Positions 1-8,910 are shown, counted from the stretch's first letter. The stretch is 34,256 bases of DNA from DAOUAE01 sp034433795 (GCA_034433795.1 DAOUAE010000046.1:1-34256); one strand, 5' to 3'. Translations and numbers: made by a program. The notes: a model not told the origin generated them from the letters alone.

Positions 1-251
1 TGCGGAGGGTTATCCTGGCCATGGGGCAGGCCTCCTGGGGTGTGGTGGTGTGTTGCCTTTATTCCAGGAGAGTCTGCCCCGTCTTGTCCAGTCCCCTACC
101 CACCACCTGTGGGACAGTCACGGGGCCGGAGCGCCGGAACTCTCCCCAGAGGCGCCCCAGCACGGGGAGTCGAGCCAGCGACCGGCCACTGGCCGACGCC
201 CTCAGATATGGTAAAATGAGGCCAAGTGTGACAGTGGAAGGAGGCGGCGGG
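1..251. other. Left-edge region without a supported gene
   Basis: The stretch ahead of the MoxR gene is open in the MoxR frame back to about position 21. The predicted N-terminal extension has no MoxR similarity and an odd composition rich in Cys, Ser and Pro, so I treat it as non-coding. A TAAAAT hexamer at 212-217 is the best -10 candidate; I see no convincing -35 at the right spacing. No RNA gene or repeat is visible. Confidence 0.5.
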
Positions 252-1241
252 ATGGCGGGATCCCCTCCAATGTCGGTTGAGCAACTCCAGCGGACCGTTC
301 AGGCCATCGAGCAGGAGGTGGCCAAGGTCATCGTCGGCCAGCGGGAGGTGGTACGCGGCGTGGTGATCTCGCTCCTGGCCCGGGGCCACAGCCTGCTGGA
401 AGGGGTCCCCGGGCTGGGCAAGACGCTCCTGGTGCGCGTCCTGGCCGAGGCGCTGGATCTCAGTTTCAGCCGGATCCAGTTCACCCCGGACCTGATGCCG
501 GCCGACATCACCGGCACCAACATCGTGGCCGAGGATGAGAACGGCCACAAGTACTTCCGCTTCGAGCCGGGGCCGATCTTCGCCAACCTGGTCCTGGCCG
601 ACGAGATCAACCGGGCGACCCCCAAGACCCAGTCGGCGCTGCTGGAGGCGATGCAGGAGCAGACAGTCACCGTGGCCAAAACGGTCCATCCCCTGCCGCA
701 GCCGTTCTTCGTGATGGCCACCCAGAACCCCATGGAAATGGAGGGGACCTATCCCCTGCCCGAGGCCCAGCTGGACCGCTTCTTTTTCAAACTGCAGGTC
801 AGGTACCCCTCGCGGGAGGAGCTCAACGAGATTCTGGTCCGCACGACCACCAGCGCTCAGCCGACCGTCCAGAAAGTGGCCGACGCCAAGACCCTGCTGC
901 GCATCTCCCAGCTGGTCCGGGAGGTGCCGATCGCCAGCCATGTCCTGGACTACGTCAGCCGGCTGGTGCTGGCCAGCGACCCCCACCAGCCAGGGGCGCC
1001 GAGCGTCACCCGGGAGTATGTGCGCTACGGCTCGAGCCCGCGCGGCGCCCAGGCCATCGTCCTGGCGGCCAAGATCCGGGCCCTGCTGGAAGGGCGCTAC
1101 AACGTGGCCTACGAAGATGTCCGGGCCGTGGCCCCGCCGGCCCTGCGTCATCGCCTGATCCTGAACCTGCAGGCGGAGATGGAAGGGATCACTCCCGACC
1201 ACGTGATCCAGGAACTTCTGCAGAAGGTCCCGGAGGACTAG
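252..1241 (+). CDS. MoxR-family AAA+ ATPase
   Basis: This is a 329-residue AAA+ ATPase of the MoxR type, a family of cytoplasmic chaperone-like ATPases that help mature or activate partner complexes. Visible motifs are Walker A (GVPGLGKT, residues 51-58), Walker B (VLADEI, 114-119), the sensor-1 stretch ATQNP (156-160) and LDRF near 174-177. The C-terminal lid domain follows, and the length is normal for the family. I chose the ATG at 252 because GGAAGGAGG (236-244) lies 7 bases upstream; an in-frame ATG at 270 is the alternative. MoxR genes usually precede a DUF58 protein, but here the next gene, directly abutting, encodes a DUF1015 protein. The substrate is therefore unknown. The family call is very secure; the role is not. 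Confidence 0.95.
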   Translation: MAGSPPMSVEQLQRTVQAIEQEVAKVIVGQREVVRGVVISLLARGHSLLEGVPGLGKTLLVRVLAEALDLSFSRIQFTPDLMPADITGTNIVAEDENGHKYFRFEPGPIFANLVLADEINRATPKTQSALLEAMQEQTVTVAKTVHPLPQPFFVMATQNPMEMEGTYPLPEAQLDRFFFKLQVRYPSREELNEILVRTTTSAQPTVQKVADAKTLLRISQLVREVPIASHVLDYVSRLVLASDPHQPGAPSVTREYVRYGSSPRGAQAIVLAAKIRALLEGRYNVAYEDVRAVAPPALRHRLILNLQAEMEGITPDHVIQELLQKVPED

Positions 1242-2558
1242 ATGCCCGAGGTCCGGCCGTTCCGCGGCCTGCGCTACGATCCCGACCGGGCGGGTCCCCT
1301 CGAGTACCTGCTCACCGGCCCCTATGACATCATCACCCCGGAGCAGCAGGCCGCCTACTACGCCCGCCACCCCTACAACGTCATCCGACTGGAGTTCGGC
1401 CAGGAGCAGCCCGACGATACGCCCGAGAACAACCGCTACACCCGCGCCGCCGCCACCCTCGCCGAATGGCTGCGCCGGGGCCTCCTGCGGCCCGATCCGA
1501 CTCCGGCCCTCTATCTCCTGGAGGAGACTTTCCCCGAGGCCGGGCGCGTTCTGAGCCGTCGCAGCCTGATCGCCGCTGTCCGCCTGGCCGAGTGGGAGGA
1601 AGGGGTCGTCTACCCCCACGAGCGCACCATGCCCCGGCCCAAGGCCGACCGCCTGGCCCTGCTGCGGGCCTGCCGAACCCAGTTCAGCCCGGTCCTGGCC
1701 CTGGCCCGGGGGCCCCTTCCGGCTCTCGCCACCGTGGCCGAACGGGTGACGGCCACGCCGCCGGTGGCGACCCTGGCCTTTGAGACCGTCACCGTCCCCG
1801 AGGCGGCGCCCTCCCAGCGCCTCTGGGCGATCACCGACCGGGCGCTCCAGGATGCGGTCGTCAGCGCCCTGGCCGACCAGCCGCTCTTCATCGCCGACGG
1901 CCACCACCGCTACGAGACGGCTCTGGCCTACCGGGCGGAGCAGCGCGCCCGCCACGGCCTGAACCCCCAGGCCCCCTGGGAGTTCGTGCTGATGCACATC
2001 GTCGAGAGCACCGACCCCGGTCTGGTCATCCGCCCGACCCACCGTCTGGTCGAGGGAGCGCCGCCAGCGCAGGTGGCGGCGCTGCTCCAGCGCGCGGCCG
2101 GCGCCGGGTCCTGGACGGTCGAGCCGCTGCCGACGGCCGATCTCGACCGCTGGCTGCCCGAGCGCCTCCGGGCCCTCGCCGCCCGGGTCGGCCAACCGAC
2201 GCTGGCCGTCTTCGGTCTCGATGGCGACCGCCTGCGCCTCGGCCCGCTCCAGGCGCCGGCCGACTGGGACGGGCCGCCAACCTGGCGGACCCTCGACGTG
2301 GGGCTCCTGCAGGTTCTGGTCCTCGACCCGCTGCTCGCGGCCGGGGCCCAGGTGACCTACACCCGCGACGCCGCCGAGGCGGTGGCCCGGGTGCGGGCCG
2401 GCTCGGCCAGCGTGGCCTTTCTTCTCAAGCCGGTGGAGGTCGAGAGCGTCATCGCCGTCGCCCTGGCTGGCGACCGGATGCCACCCAAGTCCACCTACTT
2501 CTACCCCAAGCCGCTGACCGGCCTGGTGATGTTCGCCCACGACCTGGCCTGGCCCTAA
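1242..2558 (+). CDS. DUF1015 family protein
   Basis: A 438-residue cytoplasmic protein of the DUF1015 family, whose biochemical role is not established. Family hallmarks are the central FIADGHHRYETA block (about residues 212-223) and the C-terminal MPPKSTYFYPK block (about 415-425). The His-His-Arg cluster and the conserved Lys, Ser and Tyr residues suggest an enzyme active site, but that is inference. The ATG follows the MoxR stop codon with no gap, and the GGAGG at 1232-1236 inside the end of the MoxR gene serves as ribosome binding site, so the two are very probably cotranscribed and translationally coupled. The 3' end overlaps the convergent isomerase gene by 4 bases. Length is typical of the family. 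Confidence 0.93.
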   Translation: MPEVRPFRGLRYDPDRAGPLEYLLTGPYDIITPEQQAAYYARHPYNVIRLEFGQEQPDDTPENNRYTRAAATLAEWLRRGLLRPDPTPALYLLEETFPEAGRVLSRRSLIAAVRLAEWEEGVVYPHERTMPRPKADRLALLRACRTQFSPVLALARGPLPALATVAERVTATPPVATLAFETVTVPEAAPSQRLWAITDRALQDAVVSALADQPLFIADGHHRYETALAYRAEQRARHGLNPQAPWEFVLMHIVESTDPGLVIRPTHRLVEGAPPAQVAALLQRAAGAGSWTVEPLPTADLDRWLPERLRALAARVGQPTLAVFGLDGDRLRLGPLQAPADWDGPPTWRTLDVGLLQVLVLDPLLAAGAQVTYTRDAAEAVARVRAGSASVAFLLKPVEVESVIAVALAGDRMPPKSTYFYPKPLTGLVMFAHDLAWP

Positions 2559-3340
2559 ACGGCCGCCCACCACGCCCGCAGGGCCTGCGCGACCGCCGGG
2601 GCCTCGCGGCCCAGGTCGCGGAAGCGCCGGCCGTTGTCCTCGACGCTGATGCGCCCGGTGTAGCCGGCCTCGCGGAGCAACCGCAAGAACCGGTGGTGGT
2701 CGTAGACCCGGCCGGTCGAGGTCAGCATCGGAAGGTCAGGCACCGGCACGTGGACGTGCCGCAGCCAGGGGCCGGCGGTCAGGATGACCTCCAGCGGCTC
2801 GTCGTCCTCGGCCATGTGGTAGAGATCGGCCAGGACGCGGACGGCCGGGTGGTCAATCGCCCGGGCCAGGGCCAGCGCCTCCTGGACCGAGGTGATCGTG
2901 TTGGCCACGCGGCGGGTGATGGGTTCGATGACCAGGGTGATCCCCCGACGTCCGGCCTCGTCACCGGCCAGGCGGGCGAAGTCACAGAGCTGCTGCCAGG
3001 CCCGCTCGGGAGGGAAGTCGTCGGGCCGGCGCCGGGCCCCGGCGCTGCCGAAGACCAGGACCGCCGCCCCCAGGTCGGCCAGCCGCTCGGTGGCGGTCTG
3101 GACATAGCGCTGGACCGCCACCCGGTCGACCGCCGGCCCGACGACCGGCAGGCTGGGGGGCAGAAAGACGTTGAAGGCCTCGGGCCGGAGGGGCCAGCGG
3201 CGGATCTGGGCGGCCACGGTGGCGAAGGCCGCCGCCGGTTCCTCGGGGCGGACCGTGGCCACCGGCAGTTCGAGATAATCGAAGCCAGCGGCCAGGACGA
3301 TCTCGGCCTGTTCCAGACGAGCGCAGCAGCCCAGCCGCAT
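2555..3340 (-). CDS. Sugar phosphate isomerase/epimerase family (xylose-isomerase-like TIM barrel)
   Basis: A 261-residue TIM-barrel protein of the AP-endonuclease-2/xylose-isomerase-like family (PF01261 type), whose members isomerise or epimerise sugars or act on inositol and keto-sugar intermediates with a divalent metal. Candidate metal ligands are Glu139 (VIEP), Asp172 (LADLYH), His197 (HVHV) and Glu234 (SVEDN), in the usual order. It starts 3 bases after the stop of the enolase-superfamily gene and is read from the same minus-strand promoter, so it probably acts in the same sugar-acid pathway. The specific substrate cannot be read from sequence. Its last 4 bases overlap the DUF1015 gene on the other strand. 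Confidence 0.9.
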   Translation of the reverse strand: MRLGCCARLEQAEIVLAAGFDYLELPVATVRPEEPAAAFATVAAQIRRWPLRPEAFNVFLPPSLPVVGPAVDRVAVQRYVQTATERLADLGAAVLVFGSAGARRRPDDFPPERAWQQLCDFARLAGDEAGRRGITLVIEPITRRVANTITSVQEALALARAIDHPAVRVLADLYHMAEDDEPLEVILTAGPWLRHVHVPVPDLPMLTSTGRVYDHHRFLRLLREAGYTGRISVEDNGRRFRDLGREAPAVAQALRAWWAAV

Positions 3341-3343
3341 CGC

Positions 3344-4519
3344 TCACCACCGGGGGCGGAGCGGCAGCCAGGTGGGGTCGCGCCGGCGCATCTCGGTCAC
3401 GTCGTCGCGGGCCACCTGGGGACGTCTGGCGTAGAGTTCGGCCAGTTTCGCCACCTGGTCCGGGTCGAGATCGACCCCCAGGCCCGGTCCCGTGGGGACC
3501 TCCATGTAACCGTCGCGGATCGGCAGCTTGCCGCCCTTGATGATATCCTCGGTCTGCCAGGGGTAGTGGGTGTCGCTGGCGTAGCGCAGCTGGGGGATGG
3601 CTGCGCCGGCGTGGATCATCGCCGCCATCGAGACCCCCAGGTGGGTGTTGGAGTGCTGGGAGAGGCCCAGGCAGAAGGTCTCGCAGATGGCGCCGAGCGT
3701 TTTATAGGCCGTCAGCCCGCCCCACGCGTGGTGGTCGCCCAGGATGACCTGGACCGCCCCGGCGCGCACGGCCTCAGGGATGTGCTCGAACTGGGTGACG
3801 CACATATTGGTGGCAAGAGGAATGTGGGTCTTCTGGGCCACCAGCGCCATACCGGTGATGCCGGGCGTGGGATCCTCGAGGTACTCCAGGTCCAGGTCGC
3901 GCAGGGCGTAGGCGACGCGCAGACTGGTCTCGACGCTCCAGACAGCGTTGGGGTCGATCCGCAGGCGGCAGTCGGGGAAGGCCTCGCGCAGGAGCCGCAT
4001 CGTCCGGATCTCCTCCTCCGGCGGCAGGACACCCCCCTTGACCTTGAGACAGCGGAAGCCGTAGCGCCGGCGGAACGTCCGGGCCAGATCGACCATCTGC
4101 TCCGGCGTCAGCACCTCCCCCCACTCATCGTCGCCGGCGTACTTGAAGAACAGGTAGGCGGCGAACTCGACGCGGTCGCGGACCCGCCCGCCCAGCAGGT
4201 CACAGACCGGCCGGCCGGTGGCCTTGCCGATCAGGTCGAGGCAGGCGACCTCGATCGGGGCGTAGACCCGCGGGTTGTTGATAAGCCGACGCAACGGCTC
4301 CAGCTGGTAGGGGTCGGCGCCAACGACGTGGCGGGCGGCGTTCTGGAGGGCACGGACCATGGCCTCGCCGCCATAGGTCTCGCCCAGCCCGACCAGGCCC
4401 TCGTCGGTCACCAGTTCGACCAGGGTCCGCAGGGCGAAGGGCTCGTGAACGCCCCAGGAGTTGCGGAGCGGCGGGTCGGGGACCGCCAGGGGCGTGACCC
4501 GCAGTTCGGTAATGCGCAT
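3344..4519 (-). CDS. Mandelate racemase/muconate lactonizing enzyme family, glucarate-dehydratase-like
   Basis: A 391-residue enolase-superfamily enzyme, expected to abstract the proton alpha to a carboxylate of a sugar acid in a Mg-dependent reaction, most likely a dehydration. An N-terminal capping domain (about 1-125) precedes the barrel. The barrel shows the Lys pair KVK (159 and 161), metal ligands Asp189 (RIDPN), Glu215 (YLEDP) and Asn238 (ATNMC), then Asp262 (GDHHAW) and His289 (SQHSNTH), which form a His/Asp dyad. The Asn as third ligand and the HSNTH block match glucarate-dehydratase-type enzymes. The true substrate (glucarate, galactarate or another aldarate or aldonate) is uncertain. 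The ATG at 4519 is preceded on the minus strand by AAGGAGGAG. A TTGTCA/TATCAT promoter lies further upstream. The gene is divergent from the glcDEF-like operon. Confidence 0.9.
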   Translation of the reverse strand: MRITELRVTPLAVPDPPLRNSWGVHEPFALRTLVELVTDEGLVGLGETYGGEAMVRALQNAARHVVGADPYQLEPLRRLINNPRVYAPIEVACLDLIGKATGRPVCDLLGGRVRDRVEFAAYLFFKYAGDDEWGEVLTPEQMVDLARTFRRRYGFRCLKVKGGVLPPEEEIRTMRLLREAFPDCRLRIDPNAVWSVETSLRVAYALRDLDLEYLEDPTPGITGMALVAQKTHIPLATNMCVTQFEHIPEAVRAGAVQVILGDHHAWGGLTAYKTLGAICETFCLGLSQHSNTHLGVSMAAMIHAGAAIPQLRYASDTHYPWQTEDIIKGGKLPIRDGYMEVPTGPGLGVDLDPDQVAKLAELYARRPQVARDDVTEMRRRDPTWLPLRPRW

Positions 4520-4596
4520 CGGCTCCTCCTTCCACCGACCAGAGAGGATCTCCGGTCATCGCTCGCTGGCGAGCAGACGCCGTCCGGGCACGGCCC

Positions 4597-4625
4597 ATGA
4601 TAGAGGCCCGAAGCCCGCCTGACAA
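4597..4625 (-). promoter_or_regulatory. Sigma70-type promoter for the enolase/isomerase operon
   Basis: Read on the minus strand, TTGTCA (4620-4625) is followed after 17 bases by TATCAT (4597-4602), about 78 bases upstream of the ATG at 4519. It faces away from the glcD promoter at 4689-4718, making a divergent control region. Confidence 0.7.
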
Positions 4626-4688
4626 GCCAGACGCCCCGCGCGCTGCCGGCCGCCGCTGGCGGGCGGGACCGCCAGCGCTGGCGCCTGG

Positions 4689-4718
4689 TTGACAGTCCCG
4701 CCGGCGAACGGCTACCAT
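4689..4718 (+). promoter_or_regulatory. Sigma70-type promoter for the glcDEF-like operon
   Basis: A consensus TTGACA (4689-4694) is followed by an 18-base spacer and TACCAT (4713-4718), 43 bases before the ATG at 4762. The same TACCAT hexamer is used as a probable -10 at 30525-30530. Confidence 0.65.
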
Positions 4719-4761
4719 GAGGCCAGAGTGGTCGCCAGCCCGGCGGCCGAGGGGGGCACCG

Positions 4762-6195
4762 ATGGCGAACCGGCAGTTGGCCGAGCGGCTGATCGCGGTC
4801 CTGGGCCGCGAGAACGTCCTCTGGGAAGACTACGAACTGATGGTCTACGAGTACGATGCCTCCATCGACCGGGCGCTGCCCGAGGCGGTGGTCTTCCCCA
4901 CCTCGGCCGAGCAGGTCAGCGCGGTGGTGAAGATCTGCAACGAACTGGGCGTCCCCTTCACCCCGCGCGGGGCGGGCACGGGCCTCTCCGGCGGGTCGCT
5001 CCCGGTCGAGGGCGGCGTGCTCATCGCCCTCAACCGGATGAACCGCATTCTCGAGATCGATGTCGAGAACCTGCGGGCGGTGGTCGAGCCCGGGGTGGTG
5101 AACCTCCACATCTCGAACGCGGTCGCCCCCTACGGCCTGTACTTCGTCCCCGATCCCTCGAGCCAGAAGGCCTGCACCATCGGCGGCAACGTGGCTGAGA
5201 ACTCGGGCGGTCCCCATACCCTTCTCTACGGGGTGACCACCAACCACGTCCTGGGGCTGGAGGTGGTCCTGCCCGACGGCGAGATCGTCTGGGTGGGCGG
5301 CAAGGCGCTGGACACGCCGGGCTACGATCTCACCGGCCTCCTCTGCGGCTCCGAGGGCACGCTGGGGATCGTCACCAAGGTGATCGTCCGTCTCTGCCCG
5401 CTGCCCGAGGCGGTCAAGACCCTTCTGGCGGTTTTTGACACGGTGGACGACGCCAGCAACGCCGTCTCGACGATCATCGCCCGGGGCGTGGTGCCGGCGG
5501 CCCTGGAGATGATGGACAATCTCTCGATTCAGGCGGTCGAGGAGGCGGTTCACGCCGGCTACCCGCGCGACGCCGGAGCGGTCCTGCTGGTGGAGGTCGA
5601 GGGGCTGCGCGATGGCCTCGACGACCTGGCCGAGGGGCTGGCGGCGGTCTGCCGGGAGTGCGGCGCCCGCGAGGTGCGGGTGGCCCGGTCGGCCCGCGAG
5701 CGGGCCCTGCTCTGGGCCGGGCGCAAGGGAGCCTTCGGCGCGATGGGGCGGATCAGCCCGGATTTCTACGTCATGGACGGGGTGATCCCCCGGAGCACTC
5801 TGCCCTACGTTCTGCGCCGGATCGCGGAGATCGCGCAGCGCTACGGCCTGCGGATCGCCAACGTCTTCCACGCCGGCGACGGCAACCTGCATCCGCTGGT
5901 CCTCTTCGACGCCGAGGTCCCCGGCCAGATCGAGGCGGTGCGGCGGATCGGCGAGGAGATTCTGGCGGTCTGCGCCGAGGTCGGCGGGGCGCTGACCGGC
6001 GAGCACGGCATCGGCATCGAGAAGCGCGACCTGATGCCGCTGGTCTTCAGCCCGGACGATCTGGCGATGATGCGCCGGCTGAAAGAGGCCTTCGACCCCC
6101 GTGGCCTCTGCAACCCGAGCAAAGTCTTCCCCACGCCGGGCGCCTGCGTCGACGTCGAGCGGCGGGCCCAGCGCAACCTGGTGGTGGGGTGGTAG
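4762..6195 (+). CDS. glcD: FAD-linked oxidase, glycolate oxidase subunit GlcD family
   Basis: A 477-residue FAD-binding oxidase subunit. In the GlcDEF complex this subunit oxidises a 2-hydroxyacid such as glycolate or lactate and passes electrons to the iron-sulfur subunit. The FAD-binding loop PRGAGTGLSGG is at residues 68-78. The GGNVAENSGG block and GVTTNHVLGLE segment follow, and the C-terminal domain carries HAGDGNLHP and GEHGIGIEK, all typical of GlcD and D-lactate dehydrogenases. I chose the ATG at 4762, preceded by GAGGGGGG (4749-4756); 15 codons upstream are open but lack family similarity. The next gene starts 4 bases after the stop. The electron-transfer partners in the operon support a GlcD-type complex, but the hydroxyacid substrate cannot be fixed from sequence. 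Confidence 0.93.
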   Translation: MANRQLAERLIAVLGRENVLWEDYELMVYEYDASIDRALPEAVVFPTSAEQVSAVVKICNELGVPFTPRGAGTGLSGGSLPVEGGVLIALNRMNRILEIDVENLRAVVEPGVVNLHISNAVAPYGLYFVPDPSSQKACTIGGNVAENSGGPHTLLYGVTTNHVLGLEVVLPDGEIVWVGGKALDTPGYDLTGLLCGSEGTLGIVTKVIVRLCPLPEAVKTLLAVFDTVDDASNAVSTIIARGVVPAALEMMDNLSIQAVEEAVHAGYPRDAGAVLLVEVEGLRDGLDDLAEGLAAVCRECGAREVRVARSARERALLWAGRKGAFGAMGRISPDFYVMDGVIPRSTLPYVLRRIAEIAQRYGLRIANVFHAGDGNLHPLVLFDAEVPGQIEAVRRIGEEILAVCAEVGGALTGEHGIGIEKRDLMPLVFSPDDLAMMRRLKEAFDPRGLCNPSKVFPTPGACVDVERRAQRNLVVGW

Positions 6196-6199
6196 GACG

Positions 6200-7525
6200 A
6201 TGGACGACGGCCTGGTGCGGCGGATCGCGGACCTGGCGGCGGCCAACGGCTGGATCTGGCTGGACGAGGGGGCGGAGGCCTACGCGGTGGACGGCGTCCG
6301 TCCGCTGGCCCTGGCCCAGCCGTCGACGCTGGAGGAAGCCGCCCGTCTGCTCGATCTGGCCCGTCGCGAGCGGCTGGCCGTCATCCCGCGCGGGAGCGGC
6401 ACCAAGCTGCACCTGGGCGCCCCCCCACGGGCGGCCCACCTGGTCCTCTCGACCGAGCACCTCGCCCAGGTCGTCGAGCACACGCCGGCCGACCTCACGG
6501 TGACCGTCCAGGCTGGAACGCGGCTCGCCGACCTCCAGACAGTCCTGGCCCGTCACGGCCAGTTCCTGCCCCTGGACCCGCCCTACGCCGACCGGGCGAC
6601 GATCGGCGGGATCCTGGCCACCAACGCCAGCGGTCCCCTGCGGCTGCGCTATGGCGCCGGGCGCGACCTGGTCATCGGCACGCGGGTGGCCAACACCAAC
6701 GGCACGGTGACGCGGGCCGGGGGCAAGGTGGTCAAGAATGTCACCGGCTACGACCTGAACAAGCTGCACATCGGCGCTCTGGGCACGGTGGGCGTGCTGG
6801 GCGAGGTGACGTTCAAGGTCGTCCCGTTGCCGGCCGCCAGCCGGACGGTGGCGGCGGCCTTCGCCACGCCCGAGCCGACCGCCGACCTGGTCCGGACACT
6901 GGTGCGGACGCCGGCCGTGCCCACCGCCCTCGAGGTCCTGGACCCGGCGGCCGCCGCCCGCTGCGCCCCGGACTGGCCCGGCGGCTGGCTGGTCCTGGCC
7001 CTGGCCACCGGCTTTCTCCCGCAGGTCCGGCGGCAGGTCGAAGAGTGCGCGGCCCTGGCCCGGCGGCTGGGCGCCCAGACGGTCGAGGTGCTGGAGACGG
7101 CCGAGCCCCTCTGGACGGCGGTCCGCGAGTTCCCGGCCGTCAGGCCGGGCGAGCCGGTCCTGGTGACCAGGATCAGTCTGCCCCTCCAGGGGGTGCTGCC
7201 GGTGATGACCCAGGCGATCCACCTGGCTGGCCGCTTCGGCTTTCAGCCGGCTCTCCTCAGCCACGCCGGGGTGGGCATCATCTGGGGACGATTCGCGCCG
7301 GCGGAGCCTGGGGCCGAGGCGGTCGGCGATCTGGTCGCTCACCTCCGGCGTCTGGCTGGCGAGCACGGTGGATTTCTGGTGGTTGAGGCCTGCCCACCGG
7401 CCTGGAAGGTGGGGATCGACGTCTGGGGACCGATCGGCCCGAGCCTCGCTCTGATGCGCCGCCTCAAGGCGGCCTACGACCCGGAGAACATTCTGAATCC
7501 CGGCCGCTTTGTCGGCGGCCTCTGA
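6200..7525 (+). CDS. glcE: FAD-binding oxidase, glycolate oxidase subunit GlcE family
   Basis: A 441-residue second FAD-binding subunit of a glycolate-oxidase-type complex. The FAD loop PRGSGTKLHLG lies at residues 63-73, followed by the TIGGILATNASGP and KNVTGYDLNKL blocks typical of GlcE. The C-terminal end (YDPENILNPGRF) is that of FAD-linked oxidases. It is longer than the roughly 350 residues of enterobacterial GlcE because it keeps a fuller C-terminal substrate domain, so it may be a functional flavoprotein rather than a reduced accessory subunit. The ATG at 6200 lies 4 bases after the glcD stop and has only a weak GGTAGGA site, consistent with coupling. glcF follows after 14 bases. Confidence 0.9.
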   Translation: MDDGLVRRIADLAAANGWIWLDEGAEAYAVDGVRPLALAQPSTLEEAARLLDLARRERLAVIPRGSGTKLHLGAPPRAAHLVLSTEHLAQVVEHTPADLTVTVQAGTRLADLQTVLARHGQFLPLDPPYADRATIGGILATNASGPLRLRYGAGRDLVIGTRVANTNGTVTRAGGKVVKNVTGYDLNKLHIGALGTVGVLGEVTFKVVPLPAASRTVAAAFATPEPTADLVRTLVRTPAVPTALEVLDPAAAARCAPDWPGGWLVLALATGFLPQVRRQVEECAALARRLGAQTVEVLETAEPLWTAVREFPAVRPGEPVLVTRISLPLQGVLPVMTQAIHLAGRFGFQPALLSHAGVGIIWGRFAPAEPGAEAVGDLVAHLRRLAGEHGGFLVVEACPPAWKVGIDVWGPIGPSLALMRRLKAAYDPENILNPGRFVGGL

Positions 7526-7539
7526 AGAAGGTGGACCCG

Positions 7540-8871
7540 ATGGCCCAGCATTCCGCCCACGCCCCGGCCCGACCGGCCGGCCAGGTCGTCCCGCTCCTGG
7601 ACCTGGACCGGATGGTCCTGCGGCGCTGTGTTCACTGTGGCCTCTGCCTCGACTTCTGCCCGACCTACCGTCTCCTGGGCAACGAGCTGGACTCGCCGCG
7701 CGGCCGGATCTGGCAGGTCCGGGCCCTGGCCGACGGCCGCATCCAGCCCGACGACCCGCATCTGCGGACCCACATCGGTCTCTGTCTCGACTGCCGGGCC
7801 TGTGAGACCGCCTGCCCCTCGGGCGTGCAGTACGGCCAGATCGTCGAGGCGGCCCGGGCGGTCATTCCCCCGGCCTCGTGGCGGGAGCGCCTCCTGCGCC
7901 GGCTGATCCTGGGGACGATCTTTCCCTCGCCCCCGCTGCTGGAGCTGGTCGGCTTCGGGCTGCGCCTCTACCAGAAGTCGGGCCTGCAGGGGCTGCTGCG
8001 GCGGAGCGGCCTGCTTCGACTCCTGCCCGGCCGGCTGGCCGACCTCGAGGCGATGCTGCCGCCTCTGCAGGGCGGGGTCTTCCGCCGACCGCTCCCGCCG
8101 ACCATCCCGGCGCAGGGGATGCGCCGGGCGCGGGTGGCTCTCATCACCGGCTGTGTGGCTGCCCAGTTCTTCAACGAGACCAACTGGGCCACCGCCCGGG
8201 TCCTGGCCCGCAACGGCTGCGAGGTGGTGGTGCCGGCGGCCCAGCGCTGCTGTGGGGCCCTGCACCTGCACAGCGGCGAGCGCGAGGTGGCCCGGGCCCT
8301 GGCCCGGCAGAACATCGCTGCCTTCGAGGCGACCGGCGCCGATTATTATGTCATCAACGCCGCTGGCTGCGGCTCGACCCTCAAGGAGTACGGCCACCTC
8401 CTGGCTCACGACCCGGCCTGGGCCGAGCGCGCCCGGGCCTTCAGCCAGCGGGTGCGCGACGTCACCGAACTCCTGGCCCAGCTGCCGCTGGAGCCGCCCC
8501 GGGCCGCGCTCCGCTGTCGGGTGACCTATCAGGACGCCTGCCACCTGGCCCACGGTCAGCGGATCCGCGAACAGCCGCGTCAGCTGCTCCAGGCGATTCC
8601 GGGACTGGAACTCGTCGAGATGCGCGGCGCGGACGAGTGCTGCGGCAGCGCCGGCATCTACAACGTTGTTCACTACGATGTCGCGGTCCGGCTGCTGGAG
8701 CAGAAGATCGCGGCCATCGCCGCCACCGGGGCCGAGATCGTGGCGGCGGCCAACCCCGGCTGCCTCATCCAGATCGCCTATGGTCTGCGGCGGCAGGGTC
8801 TCCCGCTCCAGGTAGCCCACCCGGTCGACCTGCTGGACCGGGCCTACGCCCAGGAGAAAGCCTCGTCCTGA
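7540..8871 (+). CDS. glcF: Iron-sulfur subunit, glycolate oxidase GlcF family
   Basis: A 443-residue iron-sulfur protein that should carry electrons from the flavin subunits to the membrane quinone pool or another acceptor. It has two 4Fe-4S motifs (Cys30, 33, 36, 40 and Cys82, 85, 88, 92) and two CCG domains of the heterodisulfide-reductase type, with CCGALH (about residues 235-240) and CCGSAG (about 367-372). No membrane segment is evident, so it is probably peripheral. The ATG at 7540 is preceded by GAAGAAGG (7524-7531); a GTG at 7531 is possible but overlaps this site. It is the last gene of the operon and is followed by about 100 bases holding a palindromic terminator that reads best for the opposite gene. 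Confidence 0.92.
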   Translation: MAQHSAHAPARPAGQVVPLLDLDRMVLRRCVHCGLCLDFCPTYRLLGNELDSPRGRIWQVRALADGRIQPDDPHLRTHIGLCLDCRACETACPSGVQYGQIVEAARAVIPPASWRERLLRRLILGTIFPSPPLLELVGFGLRLYQKSGLQGLLRRSGLLRLLPGRLADLEAMLPPLQGGVFRRPLPPTIPAQGMRRARVALITGCVAAQFFNETNWATARVLARNGCEVVVPAAQRCCGALHLHSGEREVARALARQNIAAFEATGADYYVINAAGCGSTLKEYGHLLAHDPAWAERARAFSQRVRDVTELLAQLPLEPPRAALRCRVTYQDACHLAHGQRIREQPRQLLQAIPGLELVEMRGADECCGSAGIYNVVHYDVAVRLLEQKIAAIAATGAEIVAAANPGCLIQIAYGLRRQGLPLQVAHPVDLLDRAYAQEKASS

Positions 8872-8910
8872 GCGCCGGCTCCGAGCCCCGTCGCGCACCA
8901 TTCTTCCCGA

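Noticed and set aside
21..251. 77-codon N-terminal extension of MoxR
   Set aside because: No similarity to MoxR, unusual composition, and a much better ribosome binding site before the ATG at 252.
96..2573. 825-codon open frame on the minus strand opposite MoxR and DUF1015
   Set aside because: GC-rich shadow of two strongly matching families on the plus strand; its protein is Gly/Arg/His/Gln-rich with no domain.
2693..4600. 635-codon plus-strand frame opposite the isomerase and enolase genes
   Set aside because: Antisense shadow; the minus-strand genes keep all catalytic residues.
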